From Parapristionchus giblindavisi (taxonomy: Eukaryota; Nematoda; Chromadorea; Rhabditida; Diplogasteridae): DNA of 64,000 nucleotides. Positions 1 through 15,237 of the stretch are shown here, one piece after another. The position numbers and the translations under genes were made by a program. Position 1 is the first letter of the stretch, and every line of letters begins with the position of its first letter. The notes below the pieces were generated by a model that was given only the letters and a program-made list of their open reading frames with translations, made no database searches and was not told the DNA's origin. The stretch covers positions 1-64,000 of the forward strand of contig CALSFV010000037.1 of NCBI GenBank assembly GCA_943737045.1, written 5' to 3'.

Positions 1-3000
1 CAACAACACGTAAACATCTTTATTCGGTATCGGTCAATCAATAATTCACTGTACTACCTTGTCGAGTTTACATCGTTGTTGATCAATCAATATGATGCGT
101 GAAGGACCTCATACTTGTCGAAAGACTCGGTTTGAAATAATAACTATATAATTAAATCCATTATATTCGTCTTCAGCAGAAACACAGTATCATAATACGA
201 TACAGTACTGAGAGATCACAGCTTAAAATCACAACAACACGTAAACATCTTTATTCGGTATCCGTCAATCAATAATTCACTGTATTACCTTGTCGATTTT
301 ACATCGTTGTTGATCAATCAATATGATGCGTGAAGGACCTCATACTTGTCGAAAGACTCGGTTTGAAATAATAACTATATAATTAAATCCATTATATTCG
401 TCTTCAGCAGAAATACAGTATCATAATACGATACAGTACTGAGAGAAGATCAAAGATTAAAATCACAACAACACGTAAACATCTTTATTCGGTATCGGTC
501 AATCAATAATTCACTGTACTACCTTGTCGAGTTTACATCGTTGTTGATCAATCAATATGACGCGTGAAGGACCTCATACTTTTCGAAAGACTCGGTCTGA
601 AACAGTAACTATATAATTAAATCCATTATATTCGTCTTCAGCAGAAACACAGTATCATAATACGATACAGTACTGAGAGATCAAAGCTTAAAATCACAAC
701 AACACGTAAACATCTTTATTCGGTATCCGTCAATCAATAATTCACTGTATTACCTTGTCGAGTTTACATCGTTGTTGATCAATCAATATGACGCGTGAAG
801 GACCTCATACTTTTCGAAAGACTCGGTCTGAAACAGTAACTATATAATTAAATCCATTATATTCGTCTTCAGCACAAATACAGTATCTTAATACGATACA
901 GTTCTGAGAGAAGATCAAAGATCACAACAACACGTAAACATCTTTATTCGGTATCGGTCAATCAATAATTCACTGTATTACCTTGTCGATTTTACATCGT
1001 TGTTGATCAATCAATATGACGCGTGAAGGACCTCATACTTTTCGAAAGACTCGGTCTGAAACAGTAACTATATAATTAAATCCATTATATTCAACTTCAG
1101 CACAAATACAGTATCATAATACGATACAGTACTGAGAGAAGATCAAAGATTAAAATCACAACAACACGTAAACATCTTTATTCGGTATCGGTCAATCAAT
1201 AATTCACTGTACTACCTTGTCGAGTTTACATCGTTGTTGATCAATCAATATGACGCGTGAAGGACCTCATACTTTTCGAAAGACTCGGTCTGAAACAGTA
1301 ACTATATAATTAAATCCATTATATTCGTCTTCAGCACAAATACAGTATCTTAATACGATACAGTTCTGAGAGAAGATCAAAGATCACAACAACACGTAAA
1401 CATCTTTATTCGGTATCGGTCAATCAATAATTCACTGTATTACCTTGTCGATTTTACATCGTTGTTGATCAATCAATATGATGCGTGAAGGACCTCATAC
1501 TTGTCGAAAGACTCGGTTTGAAATAATAACTATATAATTAAATCCATTATATTCGTCTTCAGCAGAAACACAGTATCATAATACGATACAGTACTGAGAG
1601 ATCAAAGCTTAAAATCACAACAACACGTAAACATCTTTATTCGGTATCCGTCAATCAATAATTCACTCTATTACATTGTCGAGTTTACATCGCTGTTGAT
1701 CAATCAATATGATGCGTAAAGGACCTCATACTTGTCGAAAGACTCGGTCTGAAACAATAACTATATAATTAAATCCATTATATTCAACTTCAGCACAAAT
1801 ACAGTATCATAATACGATACAGTACTGAGAGAAGATCAAAGATTAAAATCACAACAACACGTAAACATCTTTATTCGGTATCGGTCAATCAATAATTCAC
1901 TGTGCTACCTTGTCGAGTTTACATCGTTGTTGATCAATCAATATGATGCGTGAAGGACCTCATACTTGTCGAAAGACTCGGTTTGAAATAATAACTATAT
2001 AATTAAATCCATTATATTCGTCTTCAGCAGAAATACAGTATCATAATACGATACAGTACTGAGAGAAGATCAAAGATTAAAATCACAACAACACGTAAAC
2101 ATCTTTATTCGGTATCCGTCAATCAATAATTCACTGTATTACCTTGTCGATTTTACATCGTTGTTGATCAATCAATATGATGCGTGAAGGACCTCATACT
2201 TGTCGAAAGACTCGGTTTGAAATAATAACTATATAATTAAATCCATTATATTCGTCTTCAGCAGAAACACAGTATCATAATACGATACAGTACTGAGAGA
2301 AGATCAAAGATTAAAATCACAACAACACGTAAACATCTTTATTCGGTATCGGTCAATCAATAATTCACTGTGCTACCTTGTCGAGTTTACATCGTTGTTG
2401 ATCAATCAATATGATGCGTGAAGGACCTCATACTTGTCGAAAGACTCGGTTTGAAATAATAACTATATAATTAAATCCATTATATTCGTCTTCAGCAGAA
2501 ATACAGTATCATAATACGATACAGTACTGAGAGAAGATCAAAGATTAAAATCACAACAACACGTAAACATCTTTATTCGGTATCCGTCAATCAATAATTC
2601 ACTGTATTACCTTGTCGATTTTACATCGTTGTTGATCAATCAATATGATGCGTGAAGGACCTCATACTTGTCGAAAGACTCGGTTTGAAATAATAACTAT
2701 ATAATTAAATCCATTATATTCGTCTTCAGCAGAAATACAGTATCATAATACGATACAGTACTGAGAGAAGATCAAAGATTAAAATCACAACAACACGTAA
2801 ACATCGTTATTCGGTATCGGTCAATCAATAATTCACTGTACTACCTTGTCGAGTTTACATCGTTGTTGATCAATCAATATGACGCGTGAAGGACCTCATA
2901 CTTTTCGAAAGACTCGGTCTGAAACAGTAACTATATAATTAAATCCATTATATTCGTCTTCAGCACAAATACAGTATCTTAATACGATACAGTTCTGAGA

Positions 3001-6000
3001 GAAGATCAAAGATCACAACAACACGTAAACATCTTTATTCGGTATCGGTCAATCAATAATTCACTGTATTACCTTGTCGATTTTACATCGTTGTTGATCA
3101 ATCAATATGACGCGTGAAGGACCTCATACTTTTCGAAAGACTCGGTCTGAAACAGTAACTATATAATTAAATCCATTATATTCAACTTCAGCACAAATAC
3201 AGTATCATAATACGATACAGTACTGAGAGAAGATCAAAGATTAAAATCACAACAACACGTAAACATCTTTATTCGGTATCGGTCAATCAATAATTCACTG
3301 TACTACCTTGTCGAGTTTACATCGTTGTTGATCAATCAATATGACGCGTGAAGGACCTCATACTTTTCGAAAGACTCGGTCTGAAACAGTAACTATATAA
3401 TTAAATCCATTATATTCGTCTTCAGCACAAATACAGTATCTTAATACGATACAGTTCTGAGAGAAGATCAAAGATCACAACAACACGTAAACATCTTTAT
3501 TCGGTATCGGTCAATCAATAATTCACTGTATTACCTTGTCGATTTTACATCGTTGTTGATCAATCAATATGATGCGTGAAGGACCTCATACTTGTCGAAA
3601 GACTCGGTTTGAAATAATAACTATATAATTAAATCCATTATATTCGTCTTCAGCAGAAACACAGTATCATAATACGATACAGTACTGAGAGATCAAAGCT
3701 TAAAATCACAACAACACGTAAACATCTTTATTCGGTATCCGTCAATCAATAATTCACTCTATTACATTGTCGAGTTTACATCGCTGTTGATCAATCAATA
3801 TGATGCGTAAAGGACCTCATACTTGTCGAAAGACTCGGTCTGAAACAATAACTATATAATTAAATCCATTATATTCAACTTCAGCACAAATACAGTATCA
3901 TAATACGATACAGTACTGAGAGAAGATCAAAGATTAAAATCACAACAACACGTAAACATCTTTATTCGGTATCGGTCAATCAATAATTCACTGTGCTACC
4001 TTGTCGAGTTTACATCGTTGTTGATCAATCAATATGATGCGTGAAGGACCTCATACTTGTCGAAAGACTCGGTTTGAAATAATAACTATATAATTAAATC
4101 CATTATATTCGTCTTCAGCAGAAATACAGTATCATAATACGATACAGTACTGAGAGAAGATCAAAGATTAAAATCACAACAACACGTAAACATCTTTATT
4201 CGGTATCCGTCAATCAATAATTCACTGTATTACCTTGTCGATTTTACATCGTTGTTGATCAATCAATATGATGCGTGAAGGACCTCATACTTGTCGAAAG
4301 ACTCGGTTTGAAATAATAACTATATAATGAAATCCATTATATTCGTCTTCAGCAGAAATACAGTATCATAATACGATACAGTACTGAGAGAAGATCAAAG
4401 ATTAAAATCACAACAACACGTAAACATCTTTATTCGGTATCGGTCAATCAATAATTCACTGTACTACCTTGTCGAGTTTACATCGTTGTTGATCAATCAA
4501 TATGACGCGTGAAGGACCTCATACTTTTCGAAAGACTCGGTCTGAAACAGTAACTATATAATTAAATCCATTATATTCGTCTTCAGCACAAATACAGTAT
4601 CTTAATACGATACAGTTCTGAGAGAAGATCAAAGATCACAACAACACGTAAACATCTTTATTCGGTATCGGTCAATCAATAATTCACTGTATTACCTTGT
4701 CGATTTTACATCGTTGTTGATCAATCAATATGACGCGTGAAGGACCTCATACTTTTCGAAAGACTCGGTCTGAAACAGTAACTATATAATTAAATCCATT
4801 ATATTCAACTTCAGCACAAATACAGTATCATAATACGATACAGTACTGAGAGAAGATCAAAGATTAAAATCACAACAACACGTAAACATCTTTATTCGGT
4901 ATCGGTCAATCAATAATTCACTGTACTACCTTGTCGAGTTTACATCGTTGTTGATCAATCAATATGATGCGTGAAGGACCTCATACTTGTCGAAAGACTC
5001 GGTTTGAAATAATAACTATATAATTAAATCCATTATATTCGTCTTCAGCAGAAACACAGTATCATAATACGATACAGTACTGAGAGATCACAGCTTAAAA
5101 TCACAACAACACGTAAACATCTTTATTCGGTATCCGTCAATCAATAATTCACTGTATTACCTTGTCGATTTTACATCGTTGTTGATCAATCAATATGATG
5201 CGTGAAGGACCTCATACTTGTCGAAAGACTCGGTTTGAAATAATAACTATATAATTAAATCCATTATATTCGTCTTCAGCAGAAATACAGTATCATAATA
5301 CGATACAGTACTGAGAGAAGATCAAAGATTAAAATCACAACAACACGTAAACATCTTTATTCGGTATCGGTCAATCAATAATTCACTGTACTACCTTGTC
5401 GAGTTTACATCGTTGTTGATCAATCAATATGACGCGTGAAGGACCTCATACTTTTCGAAAGACTCGGTCTGAAACAGTAACTATATAATTAAATCCATTA
5501 TATTCGTCTTCAGCAGAAACACAGTATCATAATACGATACAGTACTGAGAGATCAAAGCTTAAAATCACAACAACACGTAAACATCTTTATTCGGTATCC
5601 GTCAATCAATAATTCACTGTATTACCTTGTCGAGTTTACATCGTTGTTGATCAATCAATATGACGCGTGAAGGACCTCATACTTTTCGAAAGACTCGGTC
5701 TGAAACAGTAACTATATAATTAAATCCATTATATTCGTCTTCAGCACAAATACAGTATCTTAATACGATACAGTTCTGAGAGAAGATCAAAGATCACAAC
5801 AACACGTAAACATCTTTATTCGGTATCGGTCAATCAATAATTCACTGTATTACCTTGTCGATTTTACATCGTTGTTGATCAATCAATATGACGCGTGAAG
5901 GACCTCATACTTTTCGAAAGACTCGGTCTGAAACAGTAACTATATAATTAAATCCATTATATTCAACTTCAGCACAAATACAGTATCATAATACGATACA

Positions 6001-9000
6001 GTACTGAGAGAAGATCAAAGATTAAAATCACAACAACACGTAAACATCTTTATTCGGTATCGGTCAATCAATAATTCACTGTACTACCTTGTCGAGTTTA
6101 CATCGTTGTTGATCAATCAATATGACGCGTGAAGGACCTCATACTTTTCGAAAGACTCGGTCTGAAACAGTAACTATATAATTAAATCCATTATATTCGT
6201 CTTCAGCACAAATACAGTATCTTAATACGATACAGTTCTGAGAGAAGATCAAAGATCACAACAACACGTAAACATCTTTATTCGGTATCGGTCAATCAAT
6301 AATTCACTGTATTACCTTGTCGATTTTACATCGTTGTTGATCAATCAATATGACGCGTGAAGGACCTCATACTTTTCGAAAGACTCGGTCTGAAACAGTA
6401 ACTATATAATTAAATCCATTATATTCAACTTCAGCACAAATACAGTATCATAATACGATACAGTACTGAGAGAAGATCAAAGATTAAAATCACAACAACA
6501 CGTAAACATCTTTATTCGGTATCGGTCAATCAATAATTCACTGTACTACCTTGTCGAGTTTACATCGTTGTTGATCAATCAATATGATGCGTGAAGGACC
6601 TCATACTTGTCGAAAGACTCGGTTTGAAATAATAACTATATAATTAAATCCATTATATTCGTCTTCAGCAGAAACACAGTATCATAATACGATACAGTAC
6701 TGAGAGATCACAGCTTAAAATCACAACAACACGTAAACATCTTTATTCGGTATCCGTCATTCAATAATTCACTGTATTACCTTGTCGATTTTACATCGTT
6801 GTTGATCAATCAATATGATGCGTGAAGGACCTCATACTTGTCGAAAGACTCGGTTTGAAATAATAACTATATAATTAAATCCATTATATTCGTCTTCAGC
6901 AGAAATACAGTATCATAATACGATACAGTATTGAGAGAAGATCAAAGATTAAAATCACAACAACACGTAAACATCTTTATTCGGTATCGGTCAATCAATA
7001 ATTCACTGTACTACCTTGTCGAGTTTACATCGTTGTTGATCAATCAATATGACGCGTGAAGGACCTCATACTTTTCGAAAGACTCGGTCTGAAACAGTAA
7101 CTATATAATTAAATCCATTATATTCGTCTTCAGCAGAAACACAGTATCATAATACGATACAGTACTGAGAGATCAAAGCTTAAAATCACAACAACACGTA
7201 AACATCTTTATTCGGTATCCGTCAATCAATAATTCACTGTATTACCTTGTCGAGTTTACATCGTTGTTGATCAATCAATATGACGCGTGAAGGACCTCAT
7301 ACTTTTCGAAAGACTCGGTCTGAAACAGTAACTATATAATTAAATCCATTATATTCGTCTTCAGCACAAATACAGTATCTTAATACGATACAGTTCTGAG
7401 AGAAGATCAAAGATCACAACAACACGTAAACATCTTTATTCGGTATCGGTCAATCAATAATTCACTGTATTACCTTGTCGATTTTACATCGTTGTTGATC
7501 AATCAATATGACGCGTGAAGGACCTCATACTTTTCGAAAGACTCGGTCTGAAACAGTAACTATATAATTAAATCCATTATATTCAACTTCAGCACAAATA
7601 CAGTATCATAATACGATACAGTACTGAGAGAAGATCAAAGATTAAAATCACAACAACACGTAAACATCTTTATTCGGTATCGGTCAATCAATAATTCACT
7701 GTACTACCTTGTCGAGTTTACATCGTTGTTGATCAATCAATATGACGCGTGAAGGACCTCATACTTTTCGAAAGACTCGGTCTGAAACAGTAACTATATA
7801 ATTAAATCCATTATATTCGTCTTCAGCACAAATACAGTATCTTAATACGATATAGTTCTGAGAGAAGATCAAAGATCACAACAACACGTAAACATCTTTA
7901 TTCGGTATCGGTCAATCAATAATTCACTGTATTACCTTGTCGATTTTACATCGTTGTTGATCAATCAATATGATGCGTGAAGGACCTCATACTTGTCGAA
8001 AGACTCGGTTTGAAATAATAACTATATAATTAAATCCATTATATTCGTCTTCAGCAGAAACACAGTATCATAATACGATACAGTACTGAGAGATCAAAGC
8101 TTAAAATCACAACAACACGTAAACATCTTTATTCGGTATCCGTCAATCAATAATTCACTCTATTACATTGTCGAGTTTACATCGCTGTTGATCAATCAAT
8201 ATGATGCGTAAAGGACCTCATACTTGTCGAAAGACTCGGTCTGAAACAATAACTATATAATTAAATCCATTATATTCAACTTCAGCACAAATACAGTATC
8301 ATAATACGATACAGTACTGAGAGAAGATCAAAGATTAAAATCACAACAACACGTAAACATCTTTATTCGGTATCGGTCAATCAATAATTCACTGTACTAC
8401 CTTGTCGAGTTTACATCGTTGTTGATCAATCAATATGACGCGTGAAGGACCTCATACTTTTCGAAAGACTCGGTCTGAAACAGTAACTATATAATTAAAT
8501 CCATTATATTCGTCTTCAGCAGAAACACAGTATCATAATACGATACAGTACTGAGAGATCAAAGCTTAAAATCACAACAACACGTAAACATCTTTATTCG
8601 GTATCCGTCAATCAATAATTCACTGTATTACCTTGTCGAGTTTACATCGTTGTTGATCAATCAATATGACGCGTGAAGGACCTCATACTTTTCGAAAGAC
8701 TCGGTCTGAAACAGTAACTATATAATTAAATCCATTATATTCGTCTTCAGCACAAATACAGTATCTTAATACGATACAGTTCTGAGAGAAGATCAAAGAT
8801 CACAACAACACGTAAACATCTTTATTCGGTATCGGTCAATCAATAATTCACTGTATTACCTTGTCGATTTTACATCGTTGTTGATCAATCAATATGACGC
8901 GTGAAGGACCTCATACTTTTCGAAAGACTCGGTCTGAAACAGTAACTATATAATTAAATCCATTATATTCAACTTCAGCACAAATACAGTATCATAATAC

Positions 9001-12000
9001 GATACAGTACTGAGAGAAGATCAAAGATTAAAATCACAACAACACGTAAACATCTTTATTCGGTATCGGTCAATCAATAATTCACTGTACTACCTTGTCG
9101 AGTTTACATCGTTGTTGATCAATCAATATGACGCGTGAAGGACCTCATACTTTTCGAAAGACTCGGTCTGAAACAGTAACTATATAATTAAATCCATTAT
9201 ATTCGTCTTCAGCACAAATACAGTATCTTAATACGATATAGTTCTGAGAGAAGATCAAAGATCACAACAACACGTAAACATCTTTATTCGGTATCGGTCA
9301 ATCAATAATTCACTGTATTACCTTGTCGATTTTACACCTTTGTTGATCAATCAATATGATGCGTGAAGGACCTCATACTTGTCGAAAGACTCGGTTTGAA
9401 ATAATAACTATATAATTAAATCCATTATATTCGTCTTCAGCAGAAACACAGTATCATAATACGATACAGTACTGAGAGATCAAAGCTTAAAATCACAACA
9501 ACACGTAAACATCTTTATTCGGTATCCGTCAATCAATAATTCACTCTATTACATTGTCGAGTTTACATCGCTGTTGATCAATCAATATGATGCGTAAAGG
9601 ACCTCATACTTGTCGAAAGACTCGGTCTGAAACAATAACTATATAATTAAATCCATTATATTCAACTTCAGCACAAATACAGTATCATAATACGATACAG
9701 TACTGAGAGAAGATCAAAGATTAAAATCACAACAACACGTAAACATCTTTATTCGGTATCGGTCAATCAATAATTCACTGTGCTACCTTGTCGAGTTTAC
9801 ATCGTTGTTGATCAATCAATATGATGCGTGAAGGACCTCATACTTGTCGAAAGACTCGGTTTGAAATAATAACTATATAATTAAATCCATTATATTCGTC
9901 TTCAGCAGAAATACAGTATCATAATACGATACAGTACTGAGAGAAGATCAAAGATTAAAATCACAACAACACGTAAACATCTTTATTCGGTATCGGTCAA
10001 TCAATGATTCACTGTACTACCTTGTCGAGTTTACATCGTTGTTGATCAATCAATATGACGCGTGAAGGACCTCATACTTTTCGAAAGACTCGGTCTGAAA
10101 CAGTAACTATATAATTAAATCCATTATATTCGTCTTCAGCAGAAACACAGTATCATAATACGATACAGTACTGAGAGATCAAAGCTTAAAATCACAACAA
10201 CACGTAAACATCTTTATTCGGTATCCGTCAATCAATAATTCACTCTATTACATTGTCGAGTTTACATCGCTGTTGATCAATCAATATGATGCGTAAAGGA
10301 CCTCATACTTGTCGAAAGACTCGGTCTGAAACAATAACTATATAATTAAATCCATTATATTCAACTTCAGCACAAATACAGTATCATAATACGATACAGT
10401 ACTGAGAGAAGATCAAAGATTAAAATCACAACAACACGTAAACATCTTTATTCGGTATCGGTCAATCAATAATTCACTGTGCTACCTTGTCGAGTTTACA
10501 TCGTTGTTGATCAATCAATATGATGCGTGAAGGACCTCATACTTGTCGAAAGACTCGGTTTGAAATAATAACTATATAATTAAATCCATTATATTCGTCT
10601 TCAGCAGAAATACAGTATCATAATACGATACAGTACTGAGAGAAGATCAAAGATTAAAATCACAACAACACGTAAACATCTTTATTCGGTATCGGTCAAT
10701 CAATGATTCACTGTACTACCTTGTCGAGTTTACATCGTTGTTGATCAATCAATATGACGCGTGAAGGACCTCATACTTTTCGAAAGACTCGGTCTGAAAC
10801 AGTAACTATATAATTAAATCCATTATATTCGTCTTCAGCAGAAACACAGTATCATAATACGATACAGTACTGAGAGATCAAAGCTTAAAATCACAACAAC
10901 ACGTAAACATCTTTATTCGGTATCCGTCAATCAATAATTCACTGTATTACCTTGTCGATTTTACATCGTTGTTGATCAATCAATATGATGCGTGAAGGAC
11001 CTCATACTTGTCGAAAGACTCGGTTTGAAATAATAACTATATAATTAAATCCATTATATTCGTCTTCAGCAGAAATACAGTATCATAATACGATACAGTA
11101 CTGAGAGAAGATCAAAGATTAAAATCACAACAACACGTAAACATCTTTATTCGGTATCGGTCAATCAATAATTCACTGTACTACCTTGTCGAGTTTACAT
11201 CGTTGTTGATCAATCAATATGACGCGTGAAGGACCTCATACTTTTCGAAAGACTCGGTCTGAAACAGTAACTATATAATTAAATCCATTATATTCGTCTT
11301 CAGCACAAATACAGTATCTTAATACGATACAGTTCTGAGAGAAGATCAAAGATCACAACAACACGTAAACATCTTTATTCGGTATCGGTCAATCAATAAT
11401 TCACTGTATTACCTTGTCGATTTTACATCGTTGTTGATCAATCAATATGACGCGTGAAGGACCTCATACTTTTCGAAAGACTCGGTCTGAAACAGTAACT
11501 ATATAATTAAATCCATTATATTCAACTTCAGCACAAATACAGTATCATAATACGATACAGTACTGAGAGAAGATCAAAGATTAAAATCACAACAACACGT
11601 AAACATCTTTATTCGGTATCGGTCAATCAATAATTCACTGTACTACCTTGTCGAGTTTACATCGTTGTTGATCAATCAATATGATGCGTGAAGGACCTCA
11701 TACTTGTCGAAAGACTCGGTTTGAAATAATAACTATATAATTAAATCCATTATATTCGTCTTCAGCAGAAACACAGTATCATAATACGATACAGTACTGA
11801 GAGATCACAGCTTAAAATCACAACAACACGTAAACATCTTTATTCGGTATCCGTCAATCAATAATTCACTGTATTACCTTGTCGATTTTACATCGTTGTT
11901 GATCAATCAATATGATGCGTGAAGGACCTCATACTTGTCGAAAGACTCGGTTTGAAATAATAACTATATAATTAAATCCATTATATTCGTCTTCAGCAGA

Positions 12001-14226
12001 AATACAGTATCATAATACGATACAGTACTGAGAGAAGATCAAAGATTAAAATCACAACAACACGTAAACATCTTTATTCGGTATCGGTCAATCAATAATT
12101 CACTGTACTACCTTGTCGAGTTTACATCGTTGTTGATCAATCAATATGACGCGTGAAGGACCTCATACTTTTCGAAAGACTCGGTCTGAAACAGTAACTA
12201 TGTAATTAAATCCATTATATTCGTCTTCAGCAGAAACACAGTATCATAATACGATACAGTACTGAGAGATCAAAGCTTAAAATCACAACAACACGTAAAC
12301 ATCTTTATTCGGTATCCGTCAATCAATAATTCACTGTATTACCTTGTCGATTTTACATCGTTGTTGATCAATCAATATGATGCGTGAAGGACCTCATACT
12401 TGTCGAAAGACTCGGTTTGAAATAATAACTATATAATTAAATCCATTATATTCGTCTTCAGCAGAAATACAGTATCATAATACGATACAGTACTGAGAGA
12501 TCAAAGCTTAAAATCACAACAACACGTAAACATCTTTATTCGGTATCCGTCAATCAATAATTCACTGTATTACCTTGTCGAGTTTACATCGTTGTTGATC
12601 AATCAATATGACGCGTGAAGGACCTCATACTTTTCGAAAGACTCGGTCTGAAACAGTAACTATATAATTAAATCCATTATATTCGTCTTCAGCACAAATA
12701 CAGTATCTTAATACGATACAGTTCTGAGAGAAGATCAAAGATCACAACAACACGTAAACATCTTTATTCGGTATCGGTCAATCAATAATTCACTGTATTA
12801 CCTTGTCGATTTTACATCGTTGTTGATCAATCAATATGACGCGTGAAGGACCTCATACTTTTCGAAAGACTCGGTCTGAAACAGTAACTATATAATTAAA
12901 TCCATTATATTCAACTTCAGCACAAATACAGTATCATAATACGATACAGTACTGAGAGAAGATCAAAGATTAAAATCACAACAACACGTAAACATCTTTA
13001 TTCGGTATCGGTCAATCAATAATTCACTGTATTACCTTGTCGAGTTTACATCGTTGTTGATCAATCAATATGACGCGTGAAGGACCTCATACTTTTCGAA
13101 AGACTCGGTCTGAAACAGTAACTATATAATTAAATCCATTATATTCGTCTTCAGCACAAATACAGTATCTTAATACGATACAGTTCTGAGAGAAGATCAA
13201 AGATCACAACAACACGTAAACATCTTTATTCGGTATCGGTCAATCAATAATTCACTGTATTACCTTGTCGATTTTACATCGTTGTTGATCAATCAATATG
13301 ACGCGTGAAGGACCTCATACTTTTCGAAAGACTCGGTCTGAAACAGTAACTATATAATTAAATCCATTATATTCAACTTCAGCACAAATACAGTATCATA
13401 ATACGATACAGTACTGAGAGAAGATCAAAGATTAAAATCACAACAACACGTAAACATCTTTATTCGGTATCGGTCAATCAATAATTCACTGTACTACCTT
13501 GTCGAGTTTACATCGTTGTTGATCAATCAATATGACGCGTGAAGGACCTCATACTTTTCGAAAGACTCGGTCTGAAACAGTAACTATATAATTAAATCCA
13601 TTATATTCGTCTTCAGCACAAATACAGTATCTTAATACGATACAGTTCTGAGAGAAGATCAAAGATCACAACAACACGTAAACATCTTTATTCGGTATCG
13701 GTCAATCAATAATTCACTGTATTACCTTGTCGATTTTACATCGTTGTTGATCAATCAATATGATGCGTGAAGGACCTCATACTTGTCGAAAGACTCGGTT
13801 TGAAATAATAACTATATAATTAAATCCATTATATTCGTCTTCAGCAGAAACACAGTATCATAATACGATACAGTACTGAGAGATCAAAGCTTAAAATCAC
13901 AACAACACGTAAACATCTTTATTCGGTATCCGTCAATCAATAATTCACTGTACTACCTTGTCGAGTTTACATCGCTGTTGATCAATCAATATGATGCGTA
14001 AAGGACCTCATACTTGTCGAAAGACTCGGTCTGAAACAATAACTATATAATTAAATCCATTATATTCATCTTCAACACAAATTCAGTATCATAATACGAT
14101 ACAGTACTGAGAGAAGATCAAAGATTAAAATCACAACAACACGTAAACATCTTTATTCGGTATCGGTCAATCAATAATTCACTGTATTACCTTGCCGAGT
14201 TTACGTCGTTGTTGATCAATCAATAT
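1..14226. repeat. Satellite array, ~230-bp monomer with higher-order structure
   Basis: About 61 full copies plus one partial copy of a 228-235 bp monomer follow head to tail without interruption. Each begins CAACAACACGTAAACATC and holds conserved blocks such as GTTGATCAATCAATATGA and GAAAGACTCGGT. At least nine monomer variants can be told apart: GTATCGG or GTATCCG, CTGTACT, CTGTATT, CTGTGCT or CTCTATT, GATGCGTG or GACGCGTG, and four different linkers of 16-22 bases between GAGAG and the next unit. The variants recur in fixed order, so blocks of 3, 7 and 9 monomers are themselves repeated. No long open frame exists in the array. It begins at base 1, so it probably continues to the left; on the right it stops inside a monomer at about 14226, where the last copy is more diverged. 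Confidence 0.97.
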
Positions 14227-14744
14227 AAGAGGCCTTAGAATAAGAAAGTGGCGTAGAATGAGATGAAGATCGATTTTAGCCAACTCTGACGACGTCGGAT
14301 TTGGCATGCCAATAAAGCAGTGTGCAATGTTGTCATGTGTATGAAATTGTACAATTGCCAATTTTGATTCTTTATTTATTGTCTTCCAGTGAGAAACAAG
14401 AAAATGACAAATAATCAATGATCAATGTTGGCAGACTTTTTGTTGCCAATAATGCATCTTGAATAATTGGCAAGTGGGTGAGGTAGGGGATGTTGCCAAA
14501 ATTGACGGCAGCCATTTTGTCACGGGAAATGGAGACAAATTTGACGATGTAAATGTTGGCATGGCCAATAATGATCCATTCGTTTTTGGCGCATCGAACG
14601 TTGACAATATTGAAAGCAGCACAATTGGCGGAAACGTTAAAATTCATTTCCGCCAATAATTCTGCGATCAAAATTGGCAAATTACTTTTCCGGATGGAAT
14701 GCCAATAATGCAATGTTCTAATTAGGCAAGGTCAGGAAAATTCG
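14227..14744. other. Array-flanking spacer rich in TTGGCAA/TTGCCAAT
   Basis: No supportable gene. The short motif TTGGCAA or its complement TTGCCAA recurs every few tens of bases on both strands, and ATTGGC/GCCAAT words continue into the tandem array to the right. Small open frames here overlap on both strands and are made of this motif, so they are not taken as coding. It may be the decayed edge of the neighbouring tandem array. Confidence 0.5.
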
Positions 14745-15237
14745 GAAATGCCATTTTTGATGGCGTCATTATTGGCAGAAAGGCTTCACTCAGATTGTGC
14801 CAACTTTGACGCCGTCATTATTGGCAAGAAAGGCTTCACTCAGATTGTGCCAACTTTGACGCCGTCATTATTGGGCCAAAAATGACGCCGTCATTATTGG
14901 CCCAATTATGACGCCGTCATTATTGGCAGAAAGGCTTCACTCAGATTTTGCCAACATTGACGCCGTCATTAATGGCAGAAAGGCTTCACTCAGATTTTGC
15001 CAACATTGACGCCGTCATTATTGGGCCAAAAATGACGCCGTCATTATTGGCCCAATTATGACGCCGTCATTATTGGCAGAAAGGCTTCACTCAGATTTTG
15101 CCAACATTGACGCCGTCATTATTGGCAGAAAGGCTTCACTCAGATTTTGCCAACATTGACGCCGTCATTATTGGGCCAAATTTGACGCCGTCATTATTGG
15201 CCCAATTTTGACGCCGTCATTATTGGCAACTTTGACT
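14745..15237. repeat. Tandem array of GACGCCGTCA / TTATTGGC units
   Basis: About a dozen copies of TGACGCCGTCATTATTGG. Most alternate with AGAAAGGCTTCACTCAGATT and TGCCAACATT spacers (unit about 56 bases), or are joined as pairs through TTGGGCCAA and TTGGCCCAA (unit about 26 bases). TGACGCCGTCA is a near-perfect palindrome around a central C, and TTGGGCCAA is nearly palindromic, so either strand can form many short hairpins. No open frame runs through it. Confidence 0.9.

Noticed and set aside
1..14226. CRISPR-like array
   Set aside because: The repeated unit is 230 bases with no unique spacers; the whole unit is repeated, so it is a satellite, and the organism is eukaryotic.
14372..14713. 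113-codon minus-strand frame and overlapping plus-strand frame
   Set aside because: Both consist of recurring TTGGCAA/TTGCCAA words; no codon bias or splice context.
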